Made by a program: the position numbers and the translations under genes
The notes under the pieces: model-generated
The model's database searches: none
Told to the model about the DNA's origin: nothing
What the model saw: only the letters and a program-made list of their open reading frames with translations
Assembly: GCF_017983445.1 (NCBI RefSeq)
Contig: NZ_JAGOBJ010000010.1
Span: 124,001-188,000 of the forward strand
DNA from: Halomonas sp.
GTDB lineage: Bacteria > Pseudomonadota > Gammaproteobacteria > Pseudomonadales > Halomonadaceae
Reading direction: 5' to 3'
DNA length: 64,000 bases
Shown here: positions 9,147 through 17,852 of the stretch, piece by piece
How positions within the stretch are numbered: position 1 is the first letter of the stretch
Layout: each line of letters opens with the position of its first letter

Positions 9147-10313
9147 TTAACGGAATAGACGTTTTAAAACCCCAACACGCTTTTCAATCGCAGGTTTAGG
9201 AAATATGTCGTTGGTGAGCTGCTGCAAGCCACGCGTTAGCTCATCTTTAGGCGCCAGTTCATAAAGCGGAACGCCTTGATTAAGGCTGTTAAGACGCTGC
9301 TGCGGCTGGCCAGGCAGAGTGGCAATCAGCGGCACACTAAACATATCGGTGAGCACCGATGACTCAGGTGCAAGCCGGGCCGTATACCGATCCACCAGCA
9401 GCCCTACGTTATTCAAAGCCACGCCTTCCGAGCGCCACCGCTGCAGGCAATGCAGGTTACGTCGGCTGCTGGGCACGCTTTGGTGCAAGTACCAGAGAAG
9501 CTGATCAGCCGTGCCGATCATCGCACGTACAAACCCGCTGTCTGGCTGGCCGCAGGCATTGATAATCACCCAGGAAAAATGCTGACGCAGTATACCGAGT
9601 AGCAAAATGGTTTCTGCATAGCTATAAGCTTCGGGATAACGATCATCTTGTAGCAGTGGCAGTACGTATAGGCCACTCTCATGCTTGCTAAACGCGTTTT
9701 CAATGACGGCCGAATCAAGGCGCTGAGCAGACCGCATGGCATCTTCTACCCCAAACGAGCACTTTAAACTCAGCATCGCTTCGACTTCGCCTTGCCCCGG
9801 GGCGATATCAATCAACAATACTTGAGATTGCGTTTGAGCAAGGTGGAGCGCGACATGGCTCGCAATCAGTGTGGTGTCTTGTATGACATCTGTGCCGTAA
9901 AACGCGATTAACCGCGCACGCTGACTATTGATCAAGGCACTGGCCTGAGGCTGTTTACGCCCCAGACGACGAATAAGGCTTTGCACTTCGCTACCACGCT
10001 GACCCACGGTCAGAAAATCCTTGGCACCTGAACGCATGGCGCCTAATACAAGCTCGCTATCCGTTCCATCGCCAATCGCAACTATCGCCACATGCGGGCG
10101 AGACTCGCTAAGGCCTTCAATAAGCGAAAATGTCGCGTTATAACTACGGCTTTCGACACAAACAAAAATGATGTTTACCAGCATCTGGTCGATTAAACCA
10201 AGAATGGCCTCTAATTTACTGCCTACGGGAACAAGGCGCCCCTGATCCGACAGGGTCGATTCAAGCCAGCTAATATCAGCATCAGAACAGCCGGTGACCA
10301 GAAACGTTTGCAT
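9147..10313 (-). CDS. tadZ: TadZ/CpaE-like pilus localisation protein
   Basis: About 388 residues. N-terminal receiver-like domain (1-120) without the usual phosphoacceptor signature, then a MinD/ParA-type fold (about 130-370). TadZ proteins mark the pole or site for pilus assembly. The Walker A region reads FYGTDVIQDTT where MinD proteins have KGGxGKT, so both lysines are missing, while LLIDIAPGQGEVEAML (switch region) is retained. ATG 10313 has GGAG seven bases upstream, better than the GTG three bases earlier. Sits between rcpA and tadA. Confidence 0.87.
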   Translation of the reverse strand: MQTFLVTGCSDADISWLESTLSDQGRLVPVGSKLEAILGLIDQMLVNIIFVCVESRSYNATFSLIEGLSESRPHVAIVAIGDGTDSELVLGAMRSGAKDFLTVGQRGSEVQSLIRRLGRKQPQASALINSQRARLIAFYGTDVIQDTTLIASHVALHLAQTQSQVLLIDIAPGQGEVEAMLSLKCSFGVEDAMRSAQRLDSAVIENAFSKHESGLYVLPLLQDDRYPEAYSYAETILLLGILRQHFSWVIINACGQPDSGFVRAMIGTADQLLWYLHQSVPSSRRNLHCLQRWRSEGVALNNVGLLVDRYTARLAPESSVLTDMFSVPLIATLPGQPQQRLNSLNQGVPLYELAPKDELTRGLQQLTNDIFPKPAIEKRVGVLKRLFR

Positions 10314-10331
10314 CACACCTCTCCTTGCGCC

Positions 10332-11576
10332 TTAACGTGACAGCCCGGCCGCTCGGTCAAAAGATCCGTCTTCAAACAACAATAGCTCATGCACGCTGGG
10401 GTCGTAGTTGCGTAACTCTTCACCGGGAAGCGAGGGCAAGACGGCGTCTGCCGCGATAGGTTGCACTAGGTGAGGCGTCACAATCATCAGCAATTCGCGC
10501 TCTTCAATGCGGGTTTGGCTATTACGGAAAAACGCGCCAATAATTGGTAGGCTGCCGAGCCCTGGCAACTGATTGACCTGAGCACTGCGGCTATTACTGA
10601 TCAAGCCACTGATAATAAAACTCTCGCCGCTTGCCAGTGAAACGCTGGTATCTGAACGTCGTACGGACAGCGCAGGCACTGTTGTCCCCTCAATGGTAAT
10701 ACCGTTAACAAAATCAAGCTCACTCACCTCAGGAGCCACTTTAAGCGTAATCCGCCGCTCATCAATCACCGTTGGGGTAAGCGTTAAACGCACCCCAAAC
10801 TCTTTATATTCAATCGATACGCTATCGCTTCCTGAACTGGGCACAGGAATGGGAAATTCCCCACCAGCCAAAAAACTCGCGCTCTGCCCACTAAGCGCCA
10901 CCAGGCTGGGGCGCGCTAGGGTATAGGCAAACCCGCTGGTTTCCAGTGCGCTTAGCGCGGCCATTACTCGACTGCTACCGCCGCCTACCACCAAGTTAAA
11001 CCCACTACTGGAAAGCGGCACATTAGCGCCTGGCGTAAGACTACCAATGTTGCCCACTCCCACCGACCCAGGTCCCACGCCAGGGGAGGCAAACAGATTG
11101 TTGTTAGAGCTGCCGAACAGCGACACGCCGATATCCTGAAGCCGCGTCCGGTTTACCTCAACAAATCGAATATCGGTCTGCACCTGAGCCGGTACGCTGG
11201 AAGTGTAAGAGGAAGAGCTATTGAGCGAATGACTGGCTTGGCCCATTACCATGAGCATGATTTCGGTCGGCCGCTCGGCGCAGCGAGTCCACACCGTAAT
11301 ATTGGTTGCCCCCTGATCGGCCGTTGATATTAAAAAGGCGCGGCTGGAGGTTAATTGAACGTCGGCAACCCCTGGATTGCCTACCGCCAGACGCTCGATA
11401 TCCACAGGCAGTTGCACTTCACGATGAATACCGGGAGCGAGCTCCAAGGCCGGGGGTAGGCGCCTGAGCTCTTCACACATCGACTGAGCGCTTGCCTCAG
11501 GAGCCAGACCACCACTCGCTACTATCACGCTGCCGCCCAGCACAATGCCGGTCAGCATTCGAGTTAATCGCTTCAT
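10332..11576 (-). CDS. rcpA: Tad outer-membrane secretin RcpA (CpaC family)
   Basis: 414 residues. Signal peptide (1-30, ending EASA), a periplasmic pilus-N/BON-like region (IERLAVGNPGVADVQL, about 60-110), then the secretin domain (about 140-370) with ALSGQSASFLAGGEFPIPVP and the conserved VPALSVRRSDTSVSLASGESFIISGL stretch, ending in the GLGSLPIIGAFFRN motif shared by type II/IV secretins. Forms the outer-membrane pore for the Flp pilus. 46 bases after rcpC. Confidence 0.93.
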   Translation of the reverse strand: MKRLTRMLTGIVLGGSVIVASGGLAPEASAQSMCEELRRLPPALELAPGIHREVQLPVDIERLAVGNPGVADVQLTSSRAFLISTADQGATNITVWTRCAERPTEIMLMVMGQASHSLNSSSSYTSSVPAQVQTDIRFVEVNRTRLQDIGVSLFGSSNNNLFASPGVGPGSVGVGNIGSLTPGANVPLSSSGFNLVVGGGSSRVMAALSALETSGFAYTLARPSLVALSGQSASFLAGGEFPIPVPSSGSDSVSIEYKEFGVRLTLTPTVIDERRITLKVAPEVSELDFVNGITIEGTTVPALSVRRSDTSVSLASGESFIISGLISNSRSAQVNQLPGLGSLPIIGAFFRNSQTRIEERELLMIVTPHLVQPIAADAVLPSLPGEELRNYDPSVHELLLFEDGSFDRAAGLSR

Positions 11577-11622
11577 TCCCTGGCGCCTCTACTCATTGTA
11601 AATTATGTAATAAAAATAAATA

Positions 11623-12675
11623 TCAGGGTGCTTCCAGACTAATCACCGCACCGCGGATTACCGGCACTGAACCTGCAGGTGGCCCCGGCGGCTGCATGGG
11701 CGGCTGCTCTTGATAAGAGATTTGGGATTGCGTCTGCCTGCGCGAACTACCTTCCACCAAGCCAGGCTGAGGGCGCGGCGCCTGACTTAATGCAAATTTC
11801 TCAAACTGAAAGAGCTGCTGATTCAGCTCATCGGTAATAGATCCCGCATTTCGATAGTAATTTTCAAGGCGATGCTCATCAGCGGCACGCACAGCCAGGC
11901 GTAACCTTCCAGCTTCTGCCGCCAAGGCAAAACGCGTTAACAATGCTTCAGGAACGGCCAACACGGCGGTATCCGCACTGCCAGGATTAGAAGTATTCGA
12001 TGTGTCTGCTGACACTGCTGGAGAACTGGCGGGACTACCACTTATATCCAGGCCTAACCGACTGCCGATACTGAGTATGCGAAGCGCTGGTACGGCCACT
12101 TGCACGGTGCGATCCGTATTGATTTCGTCTTCCGGCAAGAACAACAACACATCGACATAATCCCCAGGCGCCAGATGCCCACCTATACCCATTAGCTGGT
12201 CGAACTGAATAGCCAGCGCCCTTTCATTAGGCCTAATCATGCGTGCGATAGGCCCGCCTGCGGTGAAACTGTTCTCGGTTAATACACTGCCGGCAGGCAA
12301 ATCCCGCCAGACTCTTCGCCCTATCAATACGCTAGGGTCGTTAAAGCTACCGGGTGGCATAAGGCGTAGCTGCTCAATTTGCAGGTCTTCTTGACGTATA
12401 AAGTGATAGGCAGGCAGGTTCTGGGCAACCACCACAACAGGCTGGCGCTGCGCGGTATCTTCAACATCACTGCCTGCAACGCCGCTGGAAGGCTCAACTT
12501 GTTCTTCAAGCACCACAGTATCGTCAGTCCGTGTAGACGTATCTATATCCACTGACGCAGGGTCGACAGCAGCAGGTTCAGAGTTGCTCATTCCAATAGA
12601 AATACCCAAATAGCCTATCACCAGTGCCGCCACCACTAATACGCCTGCCATTATCATCATCATTCGACTGTTCAA
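11623..12675 (-). CDS. rcpC: RcpC/CpaB-type Tad periplasmic protein (SAF domain)
   Basis: About 350 residues: N-terminal membrane anchor (MIMAGVLVVAALVIGYLGI), an acidic linker, and a SAF/RcpC domain (VVVAQNLPAYHFIRQEDL, then IGRRVWRDLPAGSVLTENSF, about 75-145) followed by the Flp_CpaB domain with LAPGDYVDVLLFLP. The C-terminus is proline-rich. Possible starts are GTG 12681, TTG 12675 and ATG 12663; AAGGGGG is well placed for the TTG. First gene of the reverse Tad operon. Confidence 0.85.
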   Translation of the reverse strand: MNSRMMMIMAGVLVVAALVIGYLGISIGMSNSEPAAVDPASVDIDTSTRTDDTVVLEEQVEPSSGVAGSDVEDTAQRQPVVVVAQNLPAYHFIRQEDLQIEQLRLMPPGSFNDPSVLIGRRVWRDLPAGSVLTENSFTAGGPIARMIRPNERALAIQFDQLMGIGGHLAPGDYVDVLLFLPEDEINTDRTVQVAVPALRILSIGSRLGLDISGSPASSPAVSADTSNTSNPGSADTAVLAVPEALLTRFALAAEAGRLRLAVRAADEHRLENYYRNAGSITDELNQQLFQFEKFALSQAPRPQPGLVEGSSRRQTQSQISYQEQPPMQPPGPPAGSVPVIRGAVISLEAP

Positions 12676-12681
12676 GACCAC

Positions 12682-13110
12682 GCCCCCTTATTGTGGTGTT
12701 CAAGCGTGCTGCAGACGATGCGTAAAATCGTTTTTCTAATACTCCGCCGCTTTCAAAGCTATATTTAACTATTTAGCTTAAAAGCAATAACTTAACAACA
12801 CTTAATCCGAAAAATCTAATGCTAATCATAATACTGCATTGATCATTCCACTTAGGGGGGCTTTATCTTAAAATACCCTATCAAGACGGCAAATATAATT
12901 AGAAACTTTAAGTTACAAAATAACACAAAACTAAGAATATTTATTTTTCATATGCTTAGCTATTTAGTTATTAAACATTAATAAAATTCACTAAATTAAG
13001 CTAGCCGAATTAGTTTTTATGATCCTATGATCATTACAGCAGGATGCTAAACACCGTTATGATACAAGCATTACTTACATACCTGATTCCCAATACTGGG
13101 GGCTATTCAT
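12682..13110. promoter_or_regulatory. AT-rich divergent control region of the two Tad operons
   Basis: About 430 bases without a gene between rcpC (reverse) and the Flp pilin (forward). From roughly 12720 to 13080 the DNA is strikingly AT-rich compared with its surroundings. A possible pilin promoter has TATGAT at 13058-13063 with a weak upstream element; ATGATCAT near 13027-13034 is palindromic. The pilin ribosome-binding site is GGGGG just before 13103. No sigma-54 type -24/-12 pair was seen. AT-richness makes it a plausible target for silencing proteins. Confidence 0.5.
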
Positions 13111-13317
13111 ATGAAAATCGTTACTTTTTTATACAGCTATTTGGCAACCCTTCACCGTGATGCTAAAGGTGCCTCTGCCATTGAGTACGCTATTATTGCT
13201 GGTTTGATTGCTGTTGCGCTTATTGTAGGTATTGGTTTACTGACAGGTGGTCTTGGCGATTTCTTTGAAGCTATTCAAAGTACATTGAGTGGTGCGGCCA
13301 CTGATATGGAGGGTTAG
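13111..13317 (+). CDS. flp: Flp-family type IVb pilin (major pilus subunit)
   Basis: 68 residues. Hydrophilic leader of 20 residues ending in glycine, cleavage G20^A21, followed by ASAIEYAIIAGLIAVALIVG; glutamate at +5 (E25) and tyrosine at +6 (Y26) are the Flp signature. The mature protein would be 48 residues, one hydrophobic helix plus a short acidic tail. It should be cut by the prepilin peptidase at 4581-5045 and extruded by the Tad machine. First gene of the forward operon, after the AT-rich control region. Confidence 0.95.
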   Translation: MKIVTFLYSYLATLHRDAKGASAIEYAIIAGLIAVALIVGIGLLTGGLGDFFEAIQSTLSGAATDMEG

Positions 13318-13355
13318 GGTTGAAGTTAAAATTTTTTATTTAAAAGAAGAATTAC

Positions 13356-13799
13356 ATGACAACCCTGGCATTGCAAAAAGGTATTGCCACTATAGAGTTT
13401 GCGCTTAGCTTTATTATTTTATTAATGCTGTTTTATGGAATTGCCGGCTTTACCATGCCGCTATTAATGAGTGCCAGCTATCAACAGCTTGCCTCGGATA
13501 CGCTTAGAGAAGGATTGGCGTGGCAACACTACCGGCATACGTCAGACACGGAAGTTCAGACGTATGTTGCTTCCCTAATTGAGGAGGCTTGGATGCCCTC
13601 GCAATGGGCACAGCCTTGTGAAGGCAATAGTCAGTTTCTGTACATTGAGCAGGAAAGCGGTATATGGCAAGTGTGCTTACGCCATCCCTCCCCTAGCAGC
13701 ATACTGCCACCCATCCGGCTATTGGGCTGGGAGTTCCCGCCGCTTCCCGATCAGATTGTTGGGTTCGCTATCCTACATACTCGTGAGGTAGCGCCGTAA
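13356..13799 (+). CDS. TadE-like pseudopilin
   Basis: 147 residues. Short leader then a processing-type site G9^IATIEFALSFIILLMLFYG, with glutamate at +5 and phenylalanine at +6, followed by a single N-terminal membrane helix and a periplasmic domain with two cysteines (QPCEGN and WQVCLRH) that could pair. Matches TadE family pseudopilins, minor subunits needed for pilus biogenesis. Follows the pilin by 38 bases and precedes the TadG-like gene; all are on one strand and probably one transcript. Confidence 0.85.
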   Translation: MTTLALQKGIATIEFALSFIILLMLFYGIAGFTMPLLMSASYQQLASDTLREGLAWQHYRHTSDTEVQTYVASLIEEAWMPSQWAQPCEGNSQFLYIEQESGIWQVCLRHPSPSSILPPIRLLGWEFPPLPDQIVGFAILHTREVAP

Positions 13800-13849
13800 C
13801 GTTGAATACCTTTTTCCGCTAACGTTTAGTTTTTAAAAGGTAGGCCAGT

Positions 13850-16129
13850 ATGTACCACTCGCGTTACGGCTCGTTTGGCTCTACTCGCCAACAGGGGATA
13901 GTCAGCGTTCTTACCGCCTTTCTACTGGTATTATTGCTTACTGTGCTCGCGTTAGTATTTGATACGGGCCGTCTTTATCTTGAACAGCGTAACCTGCAAA
14001 AAATCGCCGACATGGCGGCACTGGATGCCATTGCCCGTTTGCCCAGGGGGTATTGTGCAGGGCGGTTAGGCTTAGCAGAACAATTTGCCGTTGAGTCAGC
14101 GTCCCTGCACGGGTTTAACCTTAACGCGCAAAAAACGTTGGTTACTCGGTGCGCTCATATCACCAGTCAAGATGGTCTGCGTAATGTAGTCCTCAATCCG
14201 GCAGGCGCCGGTGTACGTGTGGACGCCTCACATGAGGTACCCGCTAGCTTGATCGCTCAAGGTGGATCTCTACTTAGCGATGCCTTTAGCGGCAATGTGA
14301 TACTGCGTGCTAATGCAGCCGCTCAGCGTAATGAGCCTACGGCGGCGTTCTCCGTGGGTAGCCAGTTACTCCGCCTTAACAATAACAAACTCCTAAGCGA
14401 GTTATTAAAAGACGTGGGTGTAAACCCAGCACGACTCACTGCCTTGGATTCAAGTGGCATAGCCAATATAAGCGTTACGCCAGCGGGACTTCTGAGCGCA
14501 CTGGGTGTAGATATAGGCGTTAATGAACTCGCCCTTCTTTCTCCCGATGCATTGGCTGAGCTGGTCAATACCCAAGTAGGCCTGCTGGGCATCAACCGGT
14601 TTATCGATGCCAGCTTATCGCTGGTAAGCGATGCTGCCGTAACGGCTAGCCTTACCGCGCTTAAAACCGACATAGTGAAGAGCGCTGTGCTCAATAGTGC
14701 TGACTTCAATTTATTGGGGTCAGAGGGTAATGGGTTAATTCAGTTAGCGTCAGGTAGCCTGAACGGCTCTCGCGCTGCGTTAGATACCGGGGTTAATCTG
14801 GGTGAACTGCTGGCTGCTGCCTTGATGACCGGCACCAGCCAAAACGCGATTGAACTACCGGGCCTTGATTTATTGGGTATAAAAGTGAGAGCAAGTGTTA
14901 TCGAACCACCTGCGATCGCCGTTGGTCCGATAGGTACCAAGGCTTACACCGGGCAGGTGCGCCTGCATGCTGATATCGACTCAAATAATCTTCTCGCTAA
15001 TATACCTATTCTTGGCCCTCTCATTAAAGTTTTAATTGGCGATACCCACATACATCTCCCTCTGACATTAGATGTTGCAAACGCAGAAGGTGAGCTAGTC
15101 GGTTTGCAGTGCCAAGCTGATCCTCCTACTGCTGATATCGCTGTTACTTCATCCATTCTTGATGCATGCATAGGCGAAATCTCCGAAGAGCATCTTTGGT
15201 CTGGTACCGAAAGCTGCTCTACCTATGTAAAAAATACACAACTTCTTACTCTTTTAGGGCTGCCCGTTTTATCTGGACGATCCATAACTCCAGGATTAAC
15301 TTATCAAGAAACACTGCCAGAAATGGAGGTTGGTGAAATACGCTCTACACAGCCTAACGCGCTGCAGCTTGGCAATACTATAAATAACCTAACTAGGAGC
15401 CTTCTGGATCTACTGGGGGGCCTGCTTCGCCCACCACAGCTTAATCATGGGGGAAATTTGACCCCATCACAGGCCAACACAAATCAATTAATCGCCGACG
15501 TTGCTCATCAGTACTTAGAGGCTTCTAGAGATAGTTCTGGTTTTTATAATGTAACCCGGGCAACAAATATTATCTTAAACGGTAGCGAGGAAAGAGATGC
15601 AACGGGCCAACGAATCATTCCAGCGCTCAGCAATAACTGGACGATTCAAAATGCTATTCCACGGACGTGCTTGTTAGTTATTTGCCCTGTTAGCCAATGG
15701 ACTACAGGAACCTTCTCCGAGGCATTTAAATCTTATACTTCAAACACATATAGCGTTCTTGACCTTGTTGGAATATCTACTTTAGGCAATGGCTATCAGT
15801 CCTGCGCAGGCCTATTAAGCTCGTTACTTAATTGGAACAACTGTGTACGTAATAACTTAACTCTGCTGCTTCAACGCAAGCCGGGCGGGTTAAACTTAAC
15901 TAATTCTCAAGATGGTCTGAGCATAACAAACCCTGGCAGTAATACCGTTAACTGTTCGGGGACATTATGTTTACTACTTCGCCCTCTACTTAATATTGTC
16001 AAACCTATTTTAAATGGCGTGGGCAACTTACTGACGACAACAATTACGGACGAGCTTGGCCTTGAATTAGGTCGCACCGATGTCCGCGTCGAGTCCATCA
16101 GTTGCGGAGTACCCACCCTTGTTCAGTAA
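13850..16129 (+). CDS. TadG-like pilus-associated protein (long, no recognisable VWA domain)
   Basis: 759 residues. N-terminal TadE/G-type region: RQQGIVSVLTAFLLVLLL (hydrophobic 17-38) followed by FDTGRLYLEQRNLQKIADMAALDA, the common TadG N-module. Position +5 after G16 is leucine, not glutamate, as usual for TadG. The remainder is a long extracytoplasmic region rich in leucine, asparagine and serine, with several cysteines (for example CQADPP, CIGEIS, CSTYVK, CAGLL, CSGTLCLL). I see no MIDAS (DxSxS) motif of a von Willebrand A domain. Codon use becomes AT-richer after about base 14980. The end overlaps the next gene. Confidence 0.75.
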   Translation: MYHSRYGSFGSTRQQGIVSVLTAFLLVLLLTVLALVFDTGRLYLEQRNLQKIADMAALDAIARLPRGYCAGRLGLAEQFAVESASLHGFNLNAQKTLVTRCAHITSQDGLRNVVLNPAGAGVRVDASHEVPASLIAQGGSLLSDAFSGNVILRANAAAQRNEPTAAFSVGSQLLRLNNNKLLSELLKDVGVNPARLTALDSSGIANISVTPAGLLSALGVDIGVNELALLSPDALAELVNTQVGLLGINRFIDASLSLVSDAAVTASLTALKTDIVKSAVLNSADFNLLGSEGNGLIQLASGSLNGSRAALDTGVNLGELLAAALMTGTSQNAIELPGLDLLGIKVRASVIEPPAIAVGPIGTKAYTGQVRLHADIDSNNLLANIPILGPLIKVLIGDTHIHLPLTLDVANAEGELVGLQCQADPPTADIAVTSSILDACIGEISEEHLWSGTESCSTYVKNTQLLTLLGLPVLSGRSITPGLTYQETLPEMEVGEIRSTQPNALQLGNTINNLTRSLLDLLGGLLRPPQLNHGGNLTPSQANTNQLIADVAHQYLEASRDSSGFYNVTRATNIILNGSEERDATGQRIIPALSNNWTIQNAIPRTCLLVICPVSQWTTGTFSEAFKSYTSNTYSVLDLVGISTLGNGYQSCAGLLSSLLNWNNCVRNNLTLLLQRKPGGLNLTNSQDGLSITNPGSNTVNCSGTLCLLLRPLLNIVKPILNGVGNLLTTTITDELGLELGRTDVRVESISCGVPTLVQ

Positions 16130-16634
16130 GCAGAAGCAACGTGGGGCAGTGGCGATCGAATTCGCTGCTATTTTCATGCTGTTCTTTACCATGGTGTACG
16201 GCATCATCGCGTTTAGCATTCCTGTCGTTGTGCGCATGGGGTTTCAGCACTATTCCGCAGAAGCCGCGCGCGCCGCGGTGCGGGTCGACACCAGTGTTAA
16301 CACTGCTCAATTTGCCCAACTGGTTAGCCAGCAGGTCACCAACCAGGTAACGGCCGGCTGGCTGCCGGCAAAGTGGCGAGACAGCTGCCCTGCGCCCAGC
16401 GATGGCACCACATGGGTAGCACTTCCTTCACACAACGGCCAGCCTTCTTACGGTTATTGGCAAACGGAGGCCAATGCGCAGCCCGGCCGAACACCCCGTT
16501 ACCGGCTGTATGTTTGTCTTCAAACCCATGACTCCATCGTGCCGCAAATTATACTCGGTGATATTGAGCTTCCTCCCCTGCCTAAAGAAAATGGCAGGTC
16601 GGTAATTCGCGGCTATACAATGACGACTTTTTAA
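16080..16634 (+). CDS. Second TadE-like pseudopilin
   Basis: 184 residues from ATG 16080. Contains QRG^AVAIEFAAIFMLFFTMVYG, a pseudopilin cleavage site (G22) with glutamate at +5 and phenylalanine at +6, one membrane helix, and a periplasmic domain with two cysteines (RDSCPAP and LYVCLQT). Starting at ATG overlaps the TadG-like gene by 50 bases in another frame; a TTG at 16119 with GGAG upstream would shorten the overlap to 11 bases and give a leader of normal length. Could fill the TadE or TadF role. Confidence 0.85.
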   Translation: MSASSPSVAEYPPLFSKQKQRGAVAIEFAAIFMLFFTMVYGIIAFSIPVVVRMGFQHYSAEAARAAVRVDTSVNTAQFAQLVSQQVTNQVTAGWLPAKWRDSCPAPSDGTTWVALPSHNGQPSYGYWQTEANAQPGRTPRYRLYVCLQTHDSIVPQIILGDIELPPLPKENGRSVIRGYTMTTF

Positions 16635-16740
16635 TACGCCCAGTGGCTCATTCGCCTTCGCCCAGGCTAAGAACATGATATGGTGGCAACCATTTGCGCA
16701 CCTACGGGCATACTATTGAAAGCAACGGGTAACGACCGCT

Positions 16741-17790
16741 ATGACCGCAACTCCTGCTGCACTGGCTGAACAACCTCATTTTCCTCTCAAGCGACTGATC
16801 TTACGTTGTGCGGCGAAGCGTTTGCTGCGAGCCCCACTTCCATGGCTTGCATTTGGTATGGGCATCGCAAGCGTTAACGCATCGGCTGATACCTTGTCGA
16901 TTGATGAAGCATTATCACAAATACAGCCGGGCCAGTGCTGGGCGGTGGGCGCCATCAATCCGCGCCCGAAAATCGATACCGTCGAAATCCAGATCAAGGA
17001 TCAGCAGGCGACTATCGATGTAACGCCAGCGGAAATAGCCCAAGGGTTCAAGCGCGTTGAAACCCGCGAAGGTACACTTACTTATCGAATAGAGCCGCCC
17101 ACGTACCGTACCGTTGAAGAGCGCGTGATGACCCGCCCGCCAGTTGAGCGCTTTGAAGTCGTCCCCGCCGTGTTTGAAGAACAGCAGCGTACGGTGGTCG
17201 TGGAAGAAGGACGGCGCTCGCTGGAATCCTGTAGCGCAGGCGGTAACTCAACCAATATGAGCTTCTGCATGCAGGAGCACCCGGCCCGCGAAGAGCGTGT
17301 CTCCATCCAGGTCATGGTACAGCCGGAAACCACACGCGTGGTGGTTGAGCCCGCCGAGTACACTACGATAACCCGACAGGTTATCGACAAGCCGGCACGC
17401 GTTATTGAAGTATGGAACGAGGCCGATGAAGCGATGGTGCCCACGCAAGATATTGTGTCGCCCGCTCGCACATCACAGTCGATCATTCCCGCGCAGGTAC
17501 GCATGCTGGAGCGCATCGATTATCAGGGTGCTCCTCAACTGCAGATGCGCCAGGCAGTATGCGACCCGGATATCACGCCTGTGCTAGTCGAGCAGATTCA
17601 AACGGCTTTGCGTCAATATGGCTTTAACCCGGGCTCCGTCGATGGTCGTATGGGGCCTCGAACCCTGGAAGCGTTGAGCGCTTTTCAGAACCACCGCGGG
17701 TTAGTCCAGGCGGGCCTAACGCTTGAAAGTCTGGAAAATCTATCTATCCAGACCCCGTCTATCCGGAGCCTATCTACTCAGGCGCCTTAA
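16741..17790 (+). CDS. Exported peptidoglycan-binding protein with PxY/V repeats, end of Tad pilin operon
   Basis: 349 residues. N-terminal hydrophobic segment (about 31-48) ending NASAD fits a signal peptide with a long basic n-region. A central region (115-265) has imperfect repeats of the type EPPTYRTVEERVMTRP, VPAVFEEQQRTVVVEEG, EPAEYTTITRQVIDKPA, a pattern I recall from marine cell-envelope proteins. C-terminal PG_binding_1 domain (about 280-335; LRQYGFNPGSVDGRMGPRTL and ALSAFQNHRGL). Four cysteines (66, 164, 176, 274) outside the signal. Follows the second TadE-like gene by 106 bases on the same strand. Probably anchors something to the cell wall; a link to the pilus is inference from position. 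Confidence 0.7.
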   Translation: MTATPAALAEQPHFPLKRLILRCAAKRLLRAPLPWLAFGMGIASVNASADTLSIDEALSQIQPGQCWAVGAINPRPKIDTVEIQIKDQQATIDVTPAEIAQGFKRVETREGTLTYRIEPPTYRTVEERVMTRPPVERFEVVPAVFEEQQRTVVVEEGRRSLESCSAGGNSTNMSFCMQEHPAREERVSIQVMVQPETTRVVVEPAEYTTITRQVIDKPARVIEVWNEADEAMVPTQDIVSPARTSQSIIPAQVRMLERIDYQGAPQLQMRQAVCDPDITPVLVEQIQTALRQYGFNPGSVDGRMGPRTLEALSAFQNHRGLVQAGLTLESLENLSIQTPSIRSLSTQAP

Positions 17791-17820
17791 GGCAGTCTTA
17801 CCCGCCAATAGCCAAGCATT

Positions 17821-17852
17821 AGCCCCGGTGGATTTGAGCCTGCACCGGGGCT
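17821..17852 (+). terminator. Hairpin after the Tad pilin operon
   Basis: Perfect 10-bp arms AGCCCCGGTG (17821-17830) and CACCGGGGCT (17843-17852) around a 12-base loop. There is no clear T-run after it, so as a terminator it is not classical. It overlaps the predicted dapC promoter. Confidence 0.5.
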
